A stretch of 64,000 nt of DNA from Gemmatimonadota bacterium (GCA_029863645.1 JAOTVA010000002.1:1-64000), one strand, 5' to 3'. Shown: positions 50,801-60,812, counted from the stretch's first letter. Translations and numbers: made by a program. The notes: a model not told the origin generated them from the letters alone.

Positions 50801-51199
50801 ATGCATGACGTTCTGCGCCAGCGGCTTCTGCGGAAGATCGAGAGCCTTCCCGACGACCAGATCTACCAGCTCCTCGACTACATCGAGTTCCTCGAATCGA
50901 AGTACTCGACGGCTGCGCTGGTGGAGGCGTCCGGACTGCAGAAGTTCGCCGAAGGGCTGGAAGACAAACTACGGAAGCGCGCGGTCAGCCCGAGCACGAT
51001 CCGTGAGGCCTTCCAGCTGATTTCAGCGGCGGACCGGGTGCTCGCAGGCGTGTCCTCCGCCGGCAAGCAGATCCTGGCCGATCTCAATCAGGTCTTGGAG
51101 CCTCAGCCAGGTGAGGAAACGCTAGGCGATGGTCCGTCGGGTGAGGGTCAGGAGTCAGGCGGGGAGTCGACGGATGCAGGCAAGCCCCCGCCAGGCTGA
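50801..51199 (+). CDS. hypothetical helical protein
   Basis: 132 residues, unrecognised. The N-terminal half is strongly helical, possibly a coiled coil ('MHDVLRQRLLRKIESLPDDQ', then 'LLDYIEFLESKYSTAALVEA'). The middle helix is 'ADRVLAGVSSAGKQILADLNQ', and the C-terminal 35 residues are Gly/Pro/Glu/Ser-rich and disordered. 'LPDDQIYQLLDYIEFLESKY' recalls small bacterial helical families, but I cannot name it. Codon use looks genuine. It is divergent from the acyltransferase. Function unknown. Confidence 0.65.
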   Translation: MHDVLRQRLLRKIESLPDDQIYQLLDYIEFLESKYSTAALVEASGLQKFAEGLEDKLRKRAVSPSTIREAFQLISAADRVLAGVSSAGKQILADLNQVLEPQPGEETLGDGPSGEGQESGGESTDAGKPPPG

Positions 51200-51221
51200 T
51201 ATGTAGCCCGGGCGACACCCG

Positions 51222-51250
51222 TTGACGCCTTCTCGGGGTCCCCATATCCT
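51222..51250 (+). promoter_or_regulatory. predicted guaB promoter
   Basis: TTGACG (51222-51227, 5/6 match) and TATCCT (51245-51250, 4/6) are 17 bases apart. The start site would fall near 51257, at an ATG, so the transcript could be leaderless or very nearly so for the small frame at 51256. Confidence 0.4.
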
Positions 51251-51317
51251 CTCCTATGCAGAGAGGAACGCTCTTCGGAGCTAGCAACATCAGCCCCTTC
51301 GAGGCCCGATATCGGGC
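51247..51317. promoter_or_regulatory. guaB leader elements: hairpin and 14-base palindrome
   Basis: TCCTCTC (51247-51253) and GAGAGGA (51261-51267) form a perfect 7-base stem with a 7-base loop overlapping the predicted -10/start-site region. Farther on, GCCCGATATCGGGC (51304-51317) is a perfect 14-base palindrome. The palindrome is a candidate operator for a dimeric regulator, or a hairpin in the leader, upstream of the GMP-synthesis gene guaB. Confidence 0.35.
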
Positions 51318-51363
51318 ACTTACCGGGGTGGGCGTTTCGTTGTTCGAGGGGAGGTCCCTCTGA
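51256..51363 (+). CDS. possible small leader peptide ORF coupled to guaB
   Basis: A 35-codon frame starts at ATG 51256 and its TGA (51361-51363) overlaps the guaB ATG (TGATG). It would make [20 protein letters not shown] followed by 15 residues ending in SL. There is no ribosome-binding site at its start; the mRNA start predicted at about 51257 suggests near-leaderless initiation. The overlap with guaB hints at coupling, but nothing proves it is translated. Confidence 0.3.
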   Translation: MQRGTLFGASNISPFEARYRALTGVGVSLFEGRSL

Positions 51364-52841
51364 TGAGTGAGGCGCCCGGAGGGCATCCCCGGATTCTCAA
51401 GGAAGCGCTGACTTTCGACGACGTGCTTCTGATCCCCGGCCACTCTCGGGTGCATCCGAAGGACACCGACGTCTCAACGCTGGCCACGCGAGGCATCGAG
51501 CTGCGCATCCCGCTCATGGCCGCCGCCATGGATACGGTGACCGAGTCGGCGATGGCGATCCAGATGGCTCGAGAGGGTGGGATCGGCATCATTCACAAGA
51601 ACCTCACGCCCGAGCGCCAGGCGAGCGAGGTGGACCGTGTGAAACGGTCCGAAAGCGGGATGATCCTGGACCCGATCACGCTGACCTCCGGTGCTTCGCT
51701 GCGGGACGCGCACGGGTTGATGGCGCGCTTTTCCATATCGGGCGTGCCGATCGTAGAGGAAGGCGGCCGCCTCGTAGGTATCGTCACGAACCGCGACCTG
51801 CAGTTCGAGACCGATCTCGACCTGCCAATCTCATCGGTGATGACGTCGGAGAATCTCGTCACGGTCTCCGTGGGGACGACGCTCGAGCAGGCCCAGGCGA
51901 TTCTCCACGAGCACAGGATCGAGAAGCTGCCGGTCGTCGATCGTGATGGACGCCTGAGGGGCCTCATCACGGTGAAGGACATTTTCAAGCGCCGGATGTA
52001 CCCGAATGCCTGCAAGGATCAGCATGGTCGCCTCCGGGTCGGTGCGGCCGTAGGTGCGTCGAACGCCGATCTTGAACGGGCTGCGATGCTGGTGGACGCG
52101 GGCGCCGACGTCATCGTGGTCGATACGGCGCACGGTCACTCCCAAGGCGTACTCGATGCCATTGCTCGCGTGCGCGAGCGCTTTCCGGACATCCAACTGA
52201 TTGGCGGCAACGTGGGCACGGCGGAAGGTGCGCGCGCCCTCGTAGAGCGCGGTGTCGATGCCGTGAAGGTGGGCGTGGGACCCGGCTCTATCTGCACCAC
52301 GAGGGTCGTGACCGGCGTCGGACTACCGCAGGTCACGGCCATCATGGATGCCGCCGAAGGTGCTGGTGGCGACGTACCGATCATTGCCGACGGTGGCATC
52401 CGGTATTCGGGTGATATCGTGAAGGCGATCGCCGCCGGCGCACACTCCGTCATGATGGGGTCGATGCTCGCTGGAACGGATGAGTCGCCGGGCGAGAGCT
52501 TCCTGCTCGAAGGAAGACGGTTCAAGACCGTGCGAGGCATGGGGTCCCTTTCTGCCATGGAGGAGGGGTCGGCGGACCGTTATTTCCAAGAGGGCGAGCG
52601 AGAGAAGAACAAGCTCGTACCCGAGGGCATCGAGGCTCGTGTCCCGTACAAGGGCCCCGTGTCAGACACGCTCTACCAGCTCGTCGGGGGCCTCAGGAGC
52701 GGCATGGGGTACTGCGGCACCGCGACAATGAAGGACCTTCGTACGAAGTCACGCTTCAATCGCGTGACTTCAGGCGGGTTGCGAGAGTCGCACCCCCACG
52801 ACGTGACGATTACGCGCGAAGCGCCAAACTATCGCATGTAA
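51363..52841 (+). CDS. guaB: inosine-5'-monophosphate dehydrogenase
   Basis: 492-residue enzyme oxidising IMP to XMP with NAD+, the first committed step of GMP synthesis. The N-terminal barrel strand '[23 protein letters not shown]' is interrupted by a pair of CBS domains (about 95-215, '[23 protein letters not shown]', '[23 protein letters not shown]'). The active-site loop has the catalytic Cys in '[17 protein letters not shown]', followed by '[18 protein letters not shown]' and the flap '[15 protein letters not shown]'. A strong Shine-Dalgarno (GAGGGGAGG) precedes the ATG. See the leader elements upstream. Confidence 0.96.
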   Translation: MSEAPGGHPRILKEALTFDDVLLIPGHSRVHPKDTDVSTLATRGIELRIPLMAAAMDTVTESAMAIQMAREGGIGIIHKNLTPERQASEVDRVKRSESGMILDPITLTSGASLRDAHGLMARFSISGVPIVEEGGRLVGIVTNRDLQFETDLDLPISSVMTSENLVTVSVGTTLEQAQAILHEHRIEKLPVVDRDGRLRGLITVKDIFKRRMYPNACKDQHGRLRVGAAVGASNADLERAAMLVDAGADVIVVDTAHGHSQGVLDAIARVRERFPDIQLIGGNVGTAEGARALVERGVDAVKVGVGPGSICTTRVVTGVGLPQVTAIMDAAEGAGGDVPIIADGGIRYSGDIVKAIAAGAHSVMMGSMLAGTDESPGESFLLEGRRFKTVRGMGSLSAMEEGSADRYFQEGEREKNKLVPEGIEARVPYKGPVSDTLYQLVGGLRSGMGYCGTATMKDLRTKSRFNRVTSGGLRESHPHDVTITREAPNYRM

Positions 52842-52857
52842 CGGAGCTTACTCTGTT

Positions 52858-54060
52858 TTGAACCCGTCCCTCCGCACCTTGCGACTACGGACGGGGGTAC
52901 TGTCCCTAGTCGCCTGCGGCTGTGCGGGGGGAACTGCGGTGTATACCATCCCGCCCCCGGAGTCCCCTGAGCTCTTGGCCCACTCGGTCGAGCGGGGCGC
53001 CGTCTACCAGCCGAGGCTGGACCCCGTGAGGGTTTCGCCACCGGCGGTGCGACTGGACGAGCTGTTGGCTTCACCAGTCTTCGGTGATCCAGTCGTGGAC
53101 GGTGTTGTCGCGGAATGGGTCGGCTACTGGGAGCGTGAGGAGGCGGCCGCCATCCCACTCTTCCTCGGGCGCATGGCGAGCTTCGAGCAGGCCATCGACT
53201 CGGCTCTTTTGGTGAACGACCTGCCGGCCTCGCTCAAGTACCTCCCGTTCATCGAGAGCGGATATGATCCTGCCGCGGCGAGCGGTGCCCGGGCTGTGGG
53301 GCTGTGGCAGTTCATGGAGCCAACGGCCGAAGAGATGGGCTTGGAGGTCACCCGCCTTCTGGACCAAAGGCGGGATCCGATCCGCTCTACGGAGGCGGCG
53401 CTCGCCTATCTCTCCGAGCTGCGTATAAGCTTTGGCTCATGGTTCTTGGCACTGGCCGCGTATAACGCCGGCCCCACCCGACTGAGGCAGATCTTGCGCC
53501 GGCACGCGCCTGACGAAGGGCCCTCCGACAGCCTCTATTGGACCCTGAGGCATCTCTTGCCACCTGAGACGCAGAACTTCGTCCCAAAGCTCTTGGGCGC
53601 GATTCTGGTGGCTCAGCGACCGGCGGCCCGCGAATCGGAGCTCGTTGAACCCGACGATCCCTTTCTGTTCGACGACGTCACGGTGCCCGGTGCCACCACG
53701 TTGGATGTCGTGGCGGATGCTTCTGAGACGACCCTGCACGAGATCGAGTGGCTGAATCCGCAGTTCGTGCGTGGGATGACGCCACCAGGTCGTGAAAGCG
53801 GCTTGCGCGTACCGCCAGGGAAGGGTCCGACGTTCGAGCGGAACTACGCTGAGATCCCTGCGACGCAACGCGTCAGGTTCGTGGAGCACCAGGTCGAGGA
53901 GGGTGAAACGCTCTCGCACATCGCGCTTCGGTACGGCGTGATGGTCGCTGACTTGCACGAGGCGAACCCGGAGCTGCGTCCGCGCTATCTGCGCATAGGG
54001 ACTCTGCTGACGGTGCCAGTGGCGCCGGGCGCACGCGGAGCTAATTCGGCCGGTAGTTGA
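52858..54060 (+). CDS. MltD-like lytic transglycosylase lipoprotein
   Basis: 400 residues. A TTG start gives a lipoprotein signal with lipobox near Cys20-22 (VACGCAG). The SLT domain (about 115-230) has the catalytic Glu in 'LPFIESGYDPAAASGARAVGLWQFM' and 'ALAAYNAGPTRLRQIL'. Two LysM-like segments follow; the first (about 275) is degenerate, the second ('HQVEEGETLSHIALRYGVMVADLHEANPEL') is good. The enzyme cleaves glycan strands by anhydro-sugar formation. Its start is 17 bases past guaB, so it may be co-transcribed. The Shine-Dalgarno is weak (GGAG in the guaB stop region). Confidence 0.87.
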   Translation: MNPSLRTLRLRTGVLSLVACGCAGGTAVYTIPPPESPELLAHSVERGAVYQPRLDPVRVSPPAVRLDELLASPVFGDPVVDGVVAEWVGYWEREEAAAIPLFLGRMASFEQAIDSALLVNDLPASLKYLPFIESGYDPAAASGARAVGLWQFMEPTAEEMGLEVTRLLDQRRDPIRSTEAALAYLSELRISFGSWFLALAAYNAGPTRLRQILRRHAPDEGPSDSLYWTLRHLLPPETQNFVPKLLGAILVAQRPAARESELVEPDDPFLFDDVTVPGATTLDVVADASETTLHEIEWLNPQFVRGMTPPGRESGLRVPPGKGPTFERNYAEIPATQRVRFVEHQVEEGETLSHIALRYGVMVADLHEANPELRPRYLRIGTLLTVPVAPGARGANSAGS

Positions 54061-54068
54061 CCGGGCAG

Positions 54069-54557
54069 CTAAGGCGCTGTGTACTTGCCTGAGCGGCCAC
54101 CTTCCTTCTCGACCAACCTGATGCCCTCGATCCGCATGCCGCGGTCGACCGCTTTCGCCATGTCGTAGACGGTGAGGAGCGCGACGGCCACGGCCGTCAG
54201 CGCTTCCATTTCGACGCCCGTCTGCCCACTCACCGTCGCCTCGGCACGTGCCCGAACACCGGGCAGGTCTTGATCCAGCTCCAAGGACACCTGAACACTG
54301 GCCCCCGGCAGGGCGTGGCAGAGGGGGATGAGATCGGCCGTCTTCTTCCCGGCCATGATCCCCGCGAGCTCTGCGACCTTGATCGGGTCACCCTTCTTGG
54401 TCTGGCCAGAGGCGATTACGGTGGCCGTGGCCGCTGCCATGACGATGCGTCCTTCCGCCACGGCGCGTCTGGACGTGACGTCCTTGGCCGAGACGTCCAC
54501 CATATTGGCCCGCCCTTCCGCGTCCAGGTGACTCAGCGCGTCGTCTCTACTGTTCAT
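54069..54557 (-). CDS. moaC: cyclic pyranopterin monophosphate synthase
   Basis: 162-residue MoaC, first stage of molybdenum-cofactor synthesis together with MoaA. Signature pieces are '[18 protein letters not shown]', '[17 protein letters not shown]', '[26 protein letters not shown]' and the terminal '[10 protein letters not shown]' with catalytic Lys residues. It overlaps the stop of holB by ATGA on the minus strand. Its place at the end of an envelope/DNA operon, rather than near other moa genes, is notable. moeA is at 32548. Confidence 0.95.
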   Translation of the reverse strand: MNSRDDALSHLDAEGRANMVDVSAKDVTSRRAVAEGRIVMAAATATVIASGQTKKGDPIKVAELAGIMAGKKTADLIPLCHALPGASVQVSLELDQDLPGVRARAEATVSGQTGVEMEALTAVAVALLTVYDMAKAVDRGMRIEGIRLVEKEGGRSGKYTAP

Positions 54558-55714
54558 GCAGTGGCTCCCTCGGGGCTCCCACTTCGCAGGGCCGTCCGTA
54601 GGTCACGGACCAGGCCGCTCACGACGAGCTGGGGGTTCACGTTGGCCCACGCCAGCTCCCTCGCTCGCTCCACCGACCCGAAGGCGAGGGCCGCGGCAAA
54701 GGGAGCGACCTTCGCTTCGCTAACGCGCCGTTCGAGCTCAGCAACCGCGTCTTGGTTGAGGACCCGTGCCGATGCGCCTGCGGCGACCGCTGCCACGTCG
54801 CGCACCCACTCTTCGACGAAGTCGAAGAGGTCGACCAGGCCCCTGGCGCCCGCTGGTGGAAAGCCGAGGGCGAGTCCGTACCCTTCCGAGCTCCCTGCGC
54901 CCATTGCCGCGGCCACGATTTCATAGGCTCGCCGGCGAAGCCGCTCGAGAGGTCCCCGCTCCGATCCGTCCGGCAAGAAACCGAGGGCCCGTCCGGGGGC
55001 ACCCTGCGACAGCCCCGCGGCCCATTCGGCCTCGGTCGCGTCCACATCGGCATCCTGTTGGAGGAAGTCGGAGACCGTGGCCCTCGGAAGGGGTCCGAGG
55101 TGCAGCGGCACAGTTCGGGACCGGATCGTAGGCAGAAGCCGTCCGGGCTCGCTGCTTGTCAGGATGAACTGGGCCGCCCCCGGTGGCTCCTCCAGCAACT
55201 TGAGCAACGCGTTGGCTGCCTCCGGGCTCGACTCCTGAGGCACGAGCAAGTCGGCTTCGCCGATAATGAAAACGGGTCCCCGCGCCATCACGGGACGCTT
55301 GTAGGCCTTGGCCCGAAGGCTCCTAACGGTGCCGAGGTAGAGCCCTCTCACATCGTCGCTGTGGCTCGCGCGCAGGGGGTGCTCTCGCCGCTCTGCGATG
55401 TCATCGACACGCGCCTGCTCCAATGCTTCGACGAGTTTGTCACCCGTAGCGCCCTTGGGGCGGGGGAGGGGGAAGTACCAATGGACGTCGGGGTGCTCGA
55501 GGCCGAGCGCCATGCGGCACGGCGCACAGGAGCCGCACGGCTCCGCCGTGGGACGCTCGCAGACCAGGAGTTGCGCGAGCCACAACGCGACCCTCTGTTT
55601 GCCGACGCCGCGGGCGCCATGCAATAAGAGCGCGGCTGGAAGCAGGTGCCGAAGATGCGCGCTAGCCAGGGACGCACGGGCTTCGGCATGTCCCATCACG
55701 GGATGGAGACTCAT
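54554..55714 (-). CDS. holB: DNA polymerase III delta'-type clamp-loader subunit
   Basis: 386 residues. AAA+ ATPase with Walker A-like 'GARGVGKQ' (about 34-41; Gln replaces the usual Thr/Ser, typical for inactive delta' sites), the Zn-finger Cys set '[15 protein letters not shown]' (55-70), and '[33 protein letters not shown]' (sensor 1 and SRC-like arginine region). This is the clamp-loader delta'/gamma family; delta' is inferred by the modified P-loop. The ATG overlaps the stop of the EnvC-like gene (ATGA), and moaC follows. Start at 55714 from homology. Confidence 0.85.
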   Translation of the reverse strand: MSLHPVMGHAEARASLASAHLRHLLPAALLLHGARGVGKQRVALWLAQLLVCERPTAEPCGSCAPCRMALGLEHPDVHWYFPLPRPKGATGDKLVEALEQARVDDIAERREHPLRASHSDDVRGLYLGTVRSLRAKAYKRPVMARGPVFIIGEADLLVPQESSPEAANALLKLLEEPPGAAQFILTSSEPGRLLPTIRSRTVPLHLGPLPRATVSDFLQQDADVDATEAEWAAGLSQGAPGRALGFLPDGSERGPLERLRRRAYEIVAAAMGAGSSEGYGLALGFPPAGARGLVDLFDFVEEWVRDVAAVAAGASARVLNQDAVAELERRVSEAKVAPFAAALAFGSVERARELAWANVNPQLVVSGLVRDLRTALRSGSPEGATA

Positions 55715-56931
55715 GCGCCCGACGTGGGCTTGAGCCACTGCAGCGGATCCTGGGCGCGCGGCAAGTCGCCGTCTACCGGTGCACGGATCTGAAACTCCAG
55801 GTGCGGGCCCTCTGGTGTGTCCCCGCCGCCGACCGTGCCCACGACCTGCCCCGCCAGGACGTCGCGACCTTCCACGACGCCGATCTCCTCGAGGTACATG
55901 TAATGCGTGTAAAAGCCGCCACCGTGATGGAGAATGACGATGGGTCCGTATCCTTCGAACGGGCCCGCGAACAATACCTGGCCCGCCCGCACCGCACGTA
56001 CTGGCGTCCCGGGTGGGGCGGCGAGGCCGATGCCGTTCCAACGGAAGGTAGTGCCGTTGGGGCGCCGTTCGAGGCCGAAGCGATAGATAAGATCCCCTTG
56101 GAGCGGCCAGTCCAGCGACCCCGCATCGCCCGTCGTGATCGCGGTGCCCCCGGATCGGAGGCGACTGGCTTCCAGCGCGCGTCGACGCTCCTCGAGGCTC
56201 ACGATGAGCGTCGTCATACGAACCTCGTCGGCCTCGAGCTCCTCGATGCGGGACGCCGCCCGTTCCTGGCGTGCCCTGAAGTCGACGAGCGCCCGCTCTC
56301 GTTCGTTTTCGACAGACCGTAACTCAGCGACTTCGGAGACCCGGTCTTGCCGTAGCGAGCCGAGAAGGGCCATCCGCTCCCTCAGGTCGTCGTTCTGGTC
56401 AACGAGCTCGTCTTGCAGGAGCCTCACGCGCTCGACGAGCTGGCGATCGGATGACGCGATCTGCTGCAGGTACCGATATCGATTCAACAGATCGGTGAAC
56501 GAACGGGCTCCGAGCAGGACCTGAACCGTGTGCAGCGCTCCCATCTTGTAGATGTCGCGGAGGCGCCGGTTGAGGACTGCCTCGCCTTCCGAGAGTCGGT
56601 CCTGCGAGTAGATCAGGTCGCGTGTGGTATTCTCGATCTGCTCGGACGTCGCATCCGACTGGAACTCGACCTCGGCCAGAATCGCCGTCGTGGACGAGAG
56701 GCGGCGCTCCACGTTCGCCAGCTCCTGGGACACGTCCCGGACCTGGTTGCGCATGTCTCCAAGCTGGCGCTCCAGCTGCGCACGTTCCTCGCGGATCTGC
56801 TCGAGTCTGCGCTGGCTCTGTTGGATTTCCTGCCCGAGGTTGGGATCTTGAGCGACGGCACGCCGCGTGCCAAAGATCGAGCCGAGGCAGACCATCGCGA
56901 CGATGCAATTCACGCCGCCCCGGGTCACCAT
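55711..56931 (-). CDS. EnvC-like murein hydrolase activator (degenerate LytM)
   Basis: 406 residues with a signal peptide (to about residue 27, RAVAQ) and a long coiled coil (about 30-245, Gln/Glu/Arg/Leu-rich heptads). The C-terminal LytM domain (about 270-400) has lost metal ligands: the expected HxGxD is WNGIG and the second HxH is HLEFQ. EnvC in other diderms is similarly inactive and activates amidases at the division site. The ATG overlaps the ftsX stop (TGATG), exactly the FtsEX-EnvC arrangement, so this is very probably the FtsEX periplasmic partner. Confidence 0.88.
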   Translation of the reverse strand: MVTRGGVNCIVAMVCLGSIFGTRRAVAQDPNLGQEIQQSQRRLEQIREERAQLERQLGDMRNQVRDVSQELANVERRLSSTTAILAEVEFQSDATSEQIENTTRDLIYSQDRLSEGEAVLNRRLRDIYKMGALHTVQVLLGARSFTDLLNRYRYLQQIASSDRQLVERVRLLQDELVDQNDDLRERMALLGSLRQDRVSEVAELRSVENERERALVDFRARQERAASRIEELEADEVRMTTLIVSLEERRRALEASRLRSGGTAITTGDAGSLDWPLQGDLIYRFGLERRPNGTTFRWNGIGLAAPPGTPVRAVRAGQVLFAGPFEGYGPIVILHHGGGFYTHYMYLEEIGVVEGRDVLAGQVVGTVGGGDTPEGPHLEFQIRAPVDGDLPRAQDPLQWLKPTSGA

Positions 56932-57785
56932 CAGAGGTCCTCCAGATGGCGGCGGATCGCGAGTAGGCTCGAGAAGGCACCAAACAGACAGCCGGCCCCG
57001 AGCGCGAGCGCTACCCAGCTGTCGGGCATCCACGCGACTTCGAACAGGTAGGTGTATACGCCGCGGTAAGTCGCGTAGGTCAGAGCCCAGGCAATAGCGC
57101 CCCCGAGGAGGCCTGCCATCGCGCCCTCCAGAAGGAATGGCCTCCTTATGAAGCCGTTCGTCGCGCCTACCAGGCGCATCACGTAGATCTCCTCGCGGCG
57201 CGCGAAGATGGCGATCCGAAGCGCCGTGCCGATGATGAGCGCCGCCACGAGCGCAAACGCCGAGCCCAGCACCGCCGTCGTCGCCGCGCCGATGCGGCGG
57301 AGCGTAAAGAGCTTGTCGACCCACTCCCGCCCGTAGCGCGCGTCCTCGACGAACGGATACAGCAGCGCTGCTTCGGAGACGCGTTGGACGATATCGGGAC
57401 TCCGGGACCCCGGGCGTAGCTCTACCTCCAGCGACTGCGGGAGCGGATTGACCTCCAGGTCGGTGAAGAGCGCTCCGAACTCCGGCAACTCCACCCGCGC
57501 ACGTTCCAGGGCGTCCCGCTTCGAGATGAATCTCACGGAACGGACTTCGGGGATTGCCGCGAGCTCGGTGAGGAGCAGGTCGATCTCGCTCTGACGGGCA
57601 TCGTCGCGCAGGTAGACGGCGACCTCGACCCGCTCTTCGATCGACGAGAGCGCGAGCTGTAGGTTATACGTCGCCAAGCCGAAAAGCCCAACGACGTAAA
57701 GGGCGAGCCCGACCATGGCGGACGCGAGGCCCGTAAGAACCGGCGCGCGCCTGAACGCGGCGATCGCTTCGCGGAGTGCGTACAC
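56931..57785 (-). CDS. ftsX: cell-division ABC transporter permease subunit FtsX
   Basis: 284-residue inner-membrane protein with four hydrophobic segments (about 22-45, 168-192, 215-240, 258-280) and a periplasmic loop between the first two ('VEVAVYLRDDARQSEIDLLL', 'VEDARYGREWVDKL'). It works with FtsE to transmit ATP hydrolysis to periplasmic amidase activators. The GTG start follows ftsE by six bases. A conserved 'REEIYVMRLVGATNGFIRRPFLLEGA' segment between TM2 and TM3 is typical of FtsX/MacB permeases. Confidence 0.93.
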   Translation of the reverse strand: MYALREAIAAFRRAPVLTGLASAMVGLALYVVGLFGLATYNLQLALSSIEERVEVAVYLRDDARQSEIDLLLTELAAIPEVRSVRFISKRDALERARVELPEFGALFTDLEVNPLPQSLEVELRPGSRSPDIVQRVSEAALLYPFVEDARYGREWVDKLFTLRRIGAATTAVLGSAFALVAALIIGTALRIAIFARREEIYVMRLVGATNGFIRRPFLLEGAMAGLLGGAIAWALTYATYRGVYTYLFEVAWMPDSWVALALGAGCLFGAFSSLLAIRRHLEDL

Positions 57786-57791
57786 GGTGGC

Positions 57792-58463
57792 CTAACCCTC
57801 CGCCGAATCGAACACGAGCTCGCCGTGGTCGAGCTCGAAGACCCGAGCGTGCGGATAGCGTCGCACCAACTCCAGGTCGTGTGTGGCCATCAAGACTGCC
57901 ATGCCTTTGGCGTTGATGTCCCAGAAGAGGTCCAGCACCCCCCGCGTTGCGCGGTCGTCGAGGTTGCCGGTGGGCTCGTCAGCAAGCAAGACGAGTGGGT
58001 CGTTCGCCAACGCTCGCGCGATGGCCACGCGCTGTTGTTCCCCGCCCGACAGCTCATTCACGTAGGCGCCCGCCATGGTCGACAGACCCACCTGACTCAG
58101 CAGGCGCTGAGCCCTCGATGTGATCGCGGCCCTGGGCGTTCCGGTCACCTCCAACACGAAGGCGACGTTCTCCTGCGCTGTACGCCCTGGCAGAAGCCGG
58201 AAATCCTGGAAGACGAAGCCGACCCGCCGCCGCACCTTCCAGATGTGCCGCTGCGTCACCTTTTCCGAGGAAAATCCGGTCACACGCACCTCGCCTTTCG
58301 TCGGACGATCGGACATGTGGACGAGGCGCATGGTGGTGGACTTGCCGGAGCCGGAGTGGCCCGTCAAAAAGGCGAATTCGCCTTTCTTGAGGTGGAAGGA
58401 CACGTCCCGAAGCGCGTATCCGCGCTTCGGATATTCCCTCGACACATTCGTAAGTTTGATCAC
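57792..58463 (-). CDS. ftsE: cell-division ATP-binding protein FtsE
   Basis: 223-residue ABC ATPase. Walker A 'GHSGSGKST' (36-44), Q-loop 'FVFQDFRLL', signature '[15 protein letters not shown]' (about 139-153), Walker B '[13 protein letters not shown]', and His switch 'THDLEL'. It pairs with FtsX to control peptidoglycan splitting at the septum. It is followed by ftsX and the EnvC-like gene, forming the classic three-component set. Spacing and strand suggest it is within the mfd-to-moaC run. It is preceded by pdxA with a 45-base gap. Confidence 0.94.
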   Translation of the reverse strand: MIKLTNVSREYPKRGYALRDVSFHLKKGEFAFLTGHSGSGKSTTMRLVHMSDRPTKGEVRVTGFSSEKVTQRHIWKVRRRVGFVFQDFRLLPGRTAQENVAFVLEVTGTPRAAITSRAQRLLSQVGLSTMAGAYVNELSGGEQQRVAIARALANDPLVLLADEPTGNLDDRATRGVLDLFWDINAKGMAVLMATHDLELVRRYPHARVFELDHGELVFDSAEG

Positions 58464-58508
58464 CGGACAAAGCCCGTTCGAGACACGACCTTGCTCCGGA
58501 AAGGAAGG

Positions 58509-59453
58509 TTAGACATGGGCCTGACTCATGTCAAAGCGTGCGTTCGCGAGCCGGGCGGCCAGGCGCACGGCGTGGAGCATCGAGGAGCGGTCGGCACGAC
58601 CCGTGCCGGCGATGTCGAAGGCCGTCCCGTGGTCTGGCGATGTGCGGACGAAGGGAAGCCCGATCGTCACGTTCACGCCCGCGCCGAAGGCTACGGTCTT
58701 GAAGGCAGCCATGCCGACATCGTGGTATGGTGCCACCACGGCATCGAACTCCCCAGCTAGGGCCCGCGAGAACACAGTGTCTGCGGGAATGGGACCTTCG
58801 ACGCACAGGCCGGCCTCGCGCAACCGGGTGAGAGCGGGAGCGAACACGAGGGCTTCCTCCGACCCGAAGAGCCCACCGTCGGAGGCATGTGGATTGAAGG
58901 CGCACAGGGCCAGGCGGGGGCGCTCGATACCCCAGTCACGGCGGAGGGCGTCGTCCAGGAGCTCGGCCTGTGCCACGAGGAGGGACTCGTCAACGGCGTC
59001 GGGCACGTCCCTGAGGGCCAGGTGAGTGGTGGCGAGCAGCACGCGGAGGGGCGCGTCGAAGCGCGTGCGTTCCGCAGCCATGAGCATGCCCACCCGGGGG
59101 CTGCCGGAGAGCGCCGCGAGCATCTCTGTCTGACCCGGGACGTCCCAACCCGCGGCACGAAGTGACGGTTTGTGCACCGGACCGGTCACGACTGCGTGGA
59201 CCTCTCCGGCGAGTGCCATCGCGACCGCCCGCTCGATCGAGCCCGCGCTCTCGGAGCCGGCTTGTGCGTCTGACATGCCGACCGCGGGGGTCCCGCTCCC
59301 GACCTCGTCGCGAGGAGTCACCCCGTGCGGACCGACGATGAAGAACGACGCTTCGAAGCCTTCGGTTGTCAGCGTGTCGATAGCCTGACACGCGACCTCG
59401 GGGCCGACGCCGCGGGGGTCACCAAGCGTGACAGCGATCTGAGGTCGAAACAC
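58509..59453 (-). CDS. pdxA: 4-hydroxythreonine-4-phosphate dehydrogenase
   Basis: 314-residue NAD- and metal-dependent enzyme of the DXP-dependent vitamin B6 route. Family motifs are 'TLGDPRGVGPEVACQA', 'VTGPVHKPSLRAAG', 'GQTEMLA', 'FNPHASDGGLFGSEE', 'APYHDVGMAAFK' and 'RTSPDHGTAFDIAG', with the metal His residues in the HK, YHD and DHG motifs. The GTG start overlaps the stop of surA by one base (TAGTG). surA-pdxA adjacency is also known in enterobacteria, so this may be an ancient linkage. Confidence 0.94.
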   Translation of the reverse strand: MFRPQIAVTLGDPRGVGPEVACQAIDTLTTEGFEASFFIVGPHGVTPRDEVGSGTPAVGMSDAQAGSESAGSIERAVAMALAGEVHAVVTGPVHKPSLRAAGWDVPGQTEMLAALSGSPRVGMLMAAERTRFDAPLRVLLATTHLALRDVPDAVDESLLVAQAELLDDALRRDWGIERPRLALCAFNPHASDGGLFGSEEALVFAPALTRLREAGLCVEGPIPADTVFSRALAGEFDAVVAPYHDVGMAAFKTVAFGAGVNVTIGLPFVRTSPDHGTAFDIAGTGRADRSSMLHAVRLAARLANARFDMSQAHV

Positions 59454-60775
59454 TACATGCGAATGTCGATGTACGTATTCGCTCTCAGCGTCTCTAGGAC
59501 CCGTTCTCGCCTCTTGAGCTCCTGGAGCTGGTTTGCGAGGAGAGGGCGCACGTCTTCGAACGTAAACGCGCCCGCCTCGCGGGTACTCATGACCTTGACC
59601 ACAGACAGTCGGAGGTCACTCGGAGCTCCCGAGCCTTGTTGGTACTCCAGGGGACCTATGACGTCTCCCACCGCCGCGGTCCGCAATGCCGCAAACGAAG
59701 GCGGTAGCTCTTGGAGTTGCTGGTACGCGATCGTGAGCGAGTCCGGTTCGGATGCGTCTCCGAATTCGTCGAAGAGGTCCGTCATGTTCTCTCCGGCCAG
59801 CGCCCTTTCGACGACGCGTCGGGCGATGTCCCGAGCTTGTGTAATGTCCGAAGGGCTCACGGCAGGCACCTTGAGGATGTGCCGGGCCTGTACCTCGCCG
59901 CGGCCGCGCGTACGCTCGACCTTGATGAGGTGGAAGCCGAACACCGATTCGGCGATGCCCATGCGGCCCGCCCCCAGCGCGAACGCGGCGTTCTCGAATT
60001 CGGAGACCATCTGCCCGCGGCGGAACCAGCCAACGTCCCCTCCCAGTGCGGCGGTCCCGAGGTCGTCAGAGTTTTCGGTCGCCAGGGCGGCGAAGTCCTC
60101 CCCAGCCTGAGCGCGGACGAGAAGCGAGTCGATTTCGGCTCGCGCGGCGGCTTTGGCGGTGTCGGCAGCCTGCGGACGAATCACCACCTGCCGGAAGGTC
60201 ATCTGCCGCGGCCGCTGCTGCATCTGAGGCTGCAGTTCCTGGAACCGCTCGAGCAGTTCTTCGTCAGTCAACTCGATGGGGCGCGCCGTGCGTAACTGGC
60301 TCGCCATGTAGAGCTGCACGATCTGCTGCTGACGGGCCTCGGTGCGACGCATCTCTCGGTACTCGGCGAGCGTCATGCCGATGTCCCTAAGCGCGGCCTG
60401 AAGCGCCGGCTGGCCCCCGAACTGGACCGCCAGTTGATCAATGAGCTCGGTGATCTGCTGATCGAGGGATGCCTCGTCGACCTGAATGAGGGTATCGCGA
60501 GCGGCCGCCTGAATCACGAGCAACCGATCCACCCAGGACATCAGCACGTCATCGAGGAAGGCCTCGTACTGAGGATGGCCTGGTGCAGGGGTAGTCGAGT
60601 CGGCGAGCTGCATCTGCTGCGCTTCGAACGTTACCTGGGACTCCAAGATCGCAGAGTCACCCACCATGGCGACGACGCGGTCGACGACCCCGAGCTGCAA
60701 GTCCGCTTGAGCCGCCGCGGCCGACGGCATACACAGCGCAATCAGGGCCAAGAATGAAGCGAGCCGTGTCATCAT
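59453..60775 (-). CDS. surA: SurA-like periplasmic chaperone/peptidyl-prolyl isomerase
   Basis: 440 residues with a signal peptide ([20 protein letters not shown], cleavage near AAAQ). A SurA N-terminal chaperone region is followed by a parvulin domain (about 190-295, 'FRQVVIRP', '[18 protein letters not shown]', 'GFHLIKVER') and a second parvulin-like segment beginning '[10 protein letters not shown]' (about 305-345). It escorts outer-membrane proteins to BAM. The start at 60775 is the Met pair before the signal. The stop overlaps the GTG of pdxA. A second parvulin lipoprotein lies just upstream. Confidence 0.9.
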   Translation of the reverse strand: MMTRLASFLALIALCMPSAAAAQADLQLGVVDRVVAMVGDSAILESQVTFEAQQMQLADSTTPAPGHPQYEAFLDDVLMSWVDRLLVIQAAARDTLIQVDEASLDQQITELIDQLAVQFGGQPALQAALRDIGMTLAEYREMRRTEARQQQIVQLYMASQLRTARPIELTDEELLERFQELQPQMQQRPRQMTFRQVVIRPQAADTAKAAARAEIDSLLVRAQAGEDFAALATENSDDLGTAALGGDVGWFRRGQMVSEFENAAFALGAGRMGIAESVFGFHLIKVERTRGRGEVQARHILKVPAVSPSDITQARDIARRVVERALAGENMTDLFDEFGDASEPDSLTIAYQQLQELPPSFAALRTAAVGDVIGPLEYQQGSGAPSDLRLSVVKVMSTREAGAFTFEDVRPLLANQLQELKRRERVLETLRANTYIDIRM

Positions 60776-60812
60776 GGGTGCGTCGTAACCTCGGGCGAGC
60801 TGGTGGTTCCGG

